A stretch of 64,000 nucleotides of DNA from an uncultured Bacteroidales bacterium (lineage in GTDB: Bacteria > Bacteroidota > Bacteroidia > Bacteroidales > Muribaculaceae): the NCBI GenBank assembly GCA_947173955.1, contig CAMWHE010000001.1, forward strand, positions 171,266 through 235,265, in the 5' to 3' direction. Below are positions 60,551 to 64,000 of this stretch, piece by piece. Each line of letters opens with the position of its first letter. Position 1 is the first letter of the stretch. The notes under the pieces were generated by a model. It worked only from the letters and a program-made list of their open reading frames with translations, was not told the origin of the DNA and ran no database searches. A program made the position numbers and the translations under genes.

Positions 60551-63391
60551 TTATTTAACGAGTGTTTTTTTGCCGTTGATGATGTAAAGTCCCTTGTCAA
60601 GAGTGCGGAGGCTTTCGGCGGGAGCATTCTTAAGAACGGCCTTACCGTCGATGGTGAATACGGTCACATTACCGTCTTCGTCAGCAAATATTTCAAAGAT
60701 ACCCGTTAAGACGTCAGTGTTATATTCATTTGTAATAGCCGGAGAGGGATTACCACCGTCAAGACGGATTGCATCCTCTTTAATACTGAGAGAGTAGATT
60801 GCCTTTTTAGTAGGTGCAGGATCAAATGTTATAGCTGCGGTGACACCGGTAGCGGCACGCGACTGGGTCTCGATGATTTCAATATTACCGGTTTCCTCAT
60901 ACTTATCAGCTGCGTTGCTTTGTTCTGTGAGGGTCGCAGGTTCGAGAAGACTGTAATTTACCGTAGCTGAAGTTGCGTCAGGGAAAAGAATATAGATTGT
61001 ACCGAGATCTTCCGTCTTGGAAATTTTACTTTCACCGTTTGCAAACGACAGTTCAACACCTACAGTAAAATTCGGATCTACTTTCAGACGGCCACTATAA
61101 GCAGCTGTAATATATCCGCCCGGAACTACTTGCTCACCATCCATCTGAGCGAAAGCTCCGGCAGGGACGTTAATATAATATGTACCTTCCGCTGTAATTG
61201 TCTTGTTAAGAATTATCGGGCAAGTCATATTGCCATCCTCTGTCATTCCGCCTTCACCTAATTCCTCAACAGTTGCAACAACTTCATTCTGTCGTGTAGT
61301 GACTGTAAGACCGGCAAGTTTTTCCATATCGGGCTGCATATTGAGTTCCTCTTCATCTACTTTTATAGGAATAAGAAGAGTAAACTGACTGAGAGACTTG
61401 AGAGTGCTTCCATTGCTCGGCACTGTTCCCACAATCCCAATAGATTTGGGACCGGTAACAGTGACGGTATTGTCGGCAGCTGTAGAAGAAGTTGTGAACT
61501 GGAACTCGCCATTGGAATCAAGAGTCTGAGCTACGCCCTTGTAAACTACGACAGCATTGGCAGATGTAGGTTTAACAGTCATCACAGTGCCCTGGATAAC
61601 CGGGAGGCTTTCACCATTTACGGGGTGCATCACGGGGCTGTAGTAGAATTCAGCGGTGGCATTGTTCTCAAGGTTGAGAGTAGCGGTAGCCATAGCGGGA
61701 GAGCCGGTGAAATATACCTGCACGTCAGAATGAATGTCGCTGGTCTCACCGGCTGCGGGTGCATATAGAGGAAGCAGATAGTCAGTCTGGTTTGTATCTG
61801 AGTTAGCGCTACCTGACACCTCAGCACCGTCAAGATAGATTTTAGCCGACTGATTCTGATTCAGAGAGAGTGTGAAAGGATTGTCATAATTAGGAATGAA
61901 TGTTATTGTGCTTTCGCCGGGCTGAAGTGTGATTTTTTTCTGAGCAGGATTGTCATTCTGCTCGGAGTATGTTTTGGAACTCGTCAAGTAAGTCACATCG
62001 GGGTAGCCGGTCACATGAACATTCATGTTGGCAGTATATTCCGGATCAAGCTTGTCAATAATCATGTAGAATGATTTATCATCATCTTTGCCGATGGCTG
62101 CATTGACCATTTTGGTACCCTTTGTGTCACTATCATTAGGTGTGCCAACATAACATACGGAGATAAAATATCCCTCTTTAGGCTGGAAATAGAACGTACC
62201 GTGTCCGTGATTATTCTTTTCAGATACAGTTACCTTGATTTCCTTTGATCCTTCCGGCATAGTCAGAACGCCATAAGTCTGACCTCCGCAATCGCCAACT
62301 ACAGTATAGCTAAGATCATCAGCATCCATAGACAGGCCTAACTGCAGACCTTCAGGAATTGACACATAACCGGTATATACTACATCAGCCCACACCGAGG
62401 CCTGACCTTCAATTTTCAGAACAGTATTCTCTTTATCAACAGTTATATTAGCATATTGCTTGACATTATCACCCTCGTTTGTAAGCTGCGAAGTGATATC
62501 TGTACCATTAAGAGTTAATTTAGTAATTGTAAAGTCTTCACTCAAAAAGTTAAGAGTAAGTTCAGCGCCTTCAATAACATTTTCGATACCGGTTATAACG
62601 CCTCCCTCATATTCGTCAGGAAGGTACATATGATTTGTGGAGTGATCCATAATATTGGAAAGACATCCCTCCATATTTGTACCGTAATCGATTGTCAAAT
62701 TGCAGAGTTTTTTTTCAGCCGTGCCGGGAGCTAGTGGCTCAAGATAGAGTTCATCACCGGCAGCAAGAGTAATCTGATACTCTGCAGCAGTATTACTCCA
62801 CTTTTTTATAGCTTCAGGCTCCCACTTATCCTCAGCTTCATTATATGCATATTGCACATTATTAAGAGCGATCTTATATATCTCTTCTTGGCCAGCGACT
62901 GTGACGGTCAAAGGATTATCTGCATCCGGATTAAAGGGAATAGTATTCTCGCCCTGCTTCAGTGAAAGCGTTTCTCCGGTAAAAGATGTAACAGTAAGAG
63001 TGCTAAGGCCATTTTCTACATAGATATCAATCGCATCATTACGTTTAGGCTTTGAACAATCTATAATAACAGTCTTACCATCATAGTTTTTGTTGATCGT
63101 GATACATTCCTGATTATAAATTTGCCCTACATTAAGATTTTCTCCATCACATGTTGCACCGTTAAGAATGTAACCGTCTGCCGAGGTAACATATATTGAA
63201 GTCCAACTTTCTTCCTGCTCTACATTCATGGAAGTAGCTCCAATAGGAATATCCACATAATTGCCCCACGGAGTAGCTATCTTAACTGATCCCGGAGTGG
63301 CCCATTGCAACGTAACTGTATAAGCTTTAGCATTGAAGCCAAACCCTAACAACATAGTCAGAAAGAGACCTAAAGCGTAAATTCTTTTCAT
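60551..63391 (-). CDS. Large secreted beta-sandwich repeat protein with T9SS-like tail
   Basis: A 946-residue protein, function unknown. Signal peptide MKRIYALGLFLTMLLGFGFN, cleaved near NAKA. The body is threonine/valine-rich beta sequence with no catalytic motif seen. An internal repeat is visible: LKQGENTIPFNPDADNPLTV (about 143-162) and LQPGESTITFIPNYDNPFTL (about 487-506), each followed by a K-I-x-L-(N/D) strand. An Ig-like part near residues 660-900 contains SNGSTLKSLSQFTLLIPIKV. The last about 45 residues (GNVTVFTIDGKAVLK and LDKGLYIINGKKTLVK) match T9SS type A sorting domains, so it is probably secreted to or anchored on the surface. Confidence 0.8.
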   Translation of the reverse strand: MKRIYALGLFLTMLLGFGFNAKAYTVTLQWATPGSVKIATPWGNYVDIPIGATSMNVEQEESWTSIYVTSADGYILNGATCDGENLNVGQIYNQECITINKNYDGKTVIIDCSKPKRNDAIDIYVENGLSTLTVTSFTGETLSLKQGENTIPFNPDADNPLTVTVAGQEEIYKIALNNVQYAYNEAEDKWEPEAIKKWSNTAAEYQITLAAGDELYLEPLAPGTAEKKLCNLTIDYGTNMEGCLSNIMDHSTNHMYLPDEYEGGVITGIENVIEGAELTLNFLSEDFTITKLTLNGTDITSQLTNEGDNVKQYANITVDKENTVLKIEGQASVWADVVYTGYVSIPEGLQLGLSMDADDLSYTVVGDCGGQTYGVLTMPEGSKEIKVTVSEKNNHGHGTFYFQPKEGYFISVCYVGTPNDSDTKGTKMVNAAIGKDDDKSFYMIIDKLDPEYTANMNVHVTGYPDVTYLTSSKTYSEQNDNPAQKKITLQPGESTITFIPNYDNPFTLSLNQNQSAKIYLDGAEVSGSANSDTNQTDYLLPLYAPAAGETSDIHSDVQVYFTGSPAMATATLNLENNATAEFYYSPVMHPVNGESLPVIQGTVMTVKPTSANAVVVYKGVAQTLDSNGEFQFTTSSTAADNTVTVTGPKSIGIVGTVPSNGSTLKSLSQFTLLIPIKVDEEELNMQPDMEKLAGLTVTTRQNEVVATVEELGEGGMTEDGNMTCPIILNKTITAEGTYYINVPAGAFAQMDGEQVVPGGYITAAYSGRLKVDPNFTVGVELSFANGESKISKTEDLGTIYILFPDATSATVNYSLLEPATLTEQSNAADKYEETGNIEIIETQSRAATGVTAAITFDPAPTKKAIYSLSIKEDAIRLDGGNPSPAITNEYNTDVLTGIFEIFADEDGNVTVFTIDGKAVLKNAPAESLRTLDKGLYIINGKKTLVK

Positions 63392-63931
63392 AAGCTGTAA
63401 TTAAATAGTTAATAATATAATTTCAAAAAATGGAGTAGATAGAAGAAATTATCGGATTAATACGACTTTCTTCTGATTCATGCCGCAACACTCGTGGTGT
63501 TACATACTAAAAGAATAATATCTATAAAATTGTACAGATTGGTAAATAATGTAAATAAAAAGGTAATAATTTAAAATCTTTTGCAAAGTAACTGCTTAAT
63601 TTTTATTTCAGCACATAAAACGGATATAAATTCTACGATTTAACAATATTTAACGCGTAAACATGATTGCAAATTGGGGCCTAATGGGCTCACAGTACAA
63701 GTTACGAATAATCGGCGTTCTGCGAACGCACTTTAACAGGGTCAATGTAAAAAGGTGGTTGTGGAAATTAAGTTTGCTCAAGCGCCGGAAAGGCGCTGCC
63801 TTATATCGAAGGTACGTTTATGCAGGTTGTTGACACTCAAGTGGTTTTATAACAATTCAGCCGGGTTTTGCAGCTGACTCCTTCTTTGCGGAGAGAGGGA
63901 GTGGCTGAAGCTGATCCCTCTCAACATAACA
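63392..63931. other. Intergenic region without a recognised gene
   Basis: About 540 bases. It should hold the promoter and leader of the repeat-protein gene; on the minus strand TTACTTTG at 63584-63591 is a near match to the -7 box. It also contains a small hairpin (GCGCC/GGCGC type) near 63793-63807 and a partly self-complementary purine/pyrimidine stretch at 63871-63910. I see no convincing ORF and no known RNA family. Confidence 0.4.
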
Positions 63932-63955
63932 AAAGCCTGAATTTCTTCAGGCTTT
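63932..63955 (-). terminator. Terminator downstream of tRNA-Ser
   Basis: A 10-bp stem (63932-63941 with 63946-63955); on the minus strand it follows the tRNA 3' end by 3 bases and ends in T's. Confidence 0.75.
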
Positions 63956-63958
63956 CAG

Positions 63959-64000
63959 CGGAGAGAGAGGGATTCGAACCCCCGGAGGTGTTACCCTCAA
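63959..64000 (-). tRNA. 3' part of tRNA-Ser, cut by the window end
   Basis: The minus strand shows the end of a class II tRNA: part of a long variable arm, a T arm (GGGGG-TTCGAAT-CCCTC), the acceptor 3' strand TCTCTCC and discriminator G (complement of 63959), typical for serine. The 5' half and anticodon are outside the window, so the anticodon cannot be given. CCA is not encoded. Confidence 0.8.

Noticed and set aside
1..64000. CRISPR arrays, insertion sequences, prophage or integrase genes
   Set aside because: No regularly spaced repeats, transposase motifs or terminal inverted repeats were seen on either strand.

Overview
The window looks like a chromosomal segment of a gut Bacteroidales bacterium, most probably Muribaculaceae-like (inferred from protein style and gene content; I could not search a database). 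The support is: repeated promoter boxes of the Bacteroidetes type (TTTG, 19-21 bases, TAnnTTTG); secreted proteins with T9SS-like C-terminal tails; a UpxY/NusG-type gene heading a surface-polysaccharide operon; SLBB/Wzz export genes; and host- or plant-glycan enzymes (GH89, GH105, beta-helix protein). There is no phage, integrase, transposase or CRISPR array.

Layout. 0-8.4 kb: end of an outer-membrane-type protein, a giant secreted beta-helix/VCBS protein divergent from an AraC-type regulator, then a galactose operon (galK, galM, a sugar nucleotidyltransferase). 8.6-11.4 kb: priA and tRNA-Gly/tRNA-Leu. 11.6-19 kb (minus strand): Wzz-like and Wza/SLBB export proteins, a Cys-cluster membrane protein, an MFS transporter with a large insertion, and nfo. 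19.2-28.8 kb: aroE-comEC, a tightly overlapping minus-strand set (acyltransferase, phosphoesterase, tex, short HPPK-like), then an esterase-like hydrolase and a TrmH-type methyltransferase. 28.8-38.5 kb: etfB-etfA-acyl-CoA dehydrogenase, mlaE-mlaF, a GH105-DUF2264 fusion, four small redox/stress-type genes and tRNA-Glu. 38.7-45.6 kb (plus strand): panC, panD, ffh, folD, a CapA-type protein, a GH89 alpha-N-acetylglucosaminidase and an initiator tRNA.

45.7-60.45 kb is the most interesting region: a single minus-strand operon for a surface polysaccharide. It begins with a consensus promoter and a structured leader of about 210 bases, then a NusG/UpxY-type antiterminator, UDP-glucose dehydrogenase and UDP-glucuronate epimerase-like genes. 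A visibly A/T-richer block follows: an unusual SDR plus TagD-type cytidylyltransferase fusion, a Wzx flippase, a TagF/TagB-type polyol-phosphate transferase, an acyltransferase, glycosyltransferases, a Wzy-like polymerase, a Stealth-type sugar-phosphate transferase, a phosphoglycosyl transferase and a DegT aminotransferase. Read together, these suggest a uronic-acid-containing, polyol-phosphate (teichoic-acid-like) capsule or exopolysaccharide in a Gram-negative. The export pair at 11.6-15.2 kb could serve it, but lies more than 30 kb away under its own promoter.

60.5-64 kb: a 946-residue secreted repeat protein with a T9SS-like tail, a structured intergenic region with no gene that I recognise, and the 3' end of a tRNA-Ser cut by the window edge.
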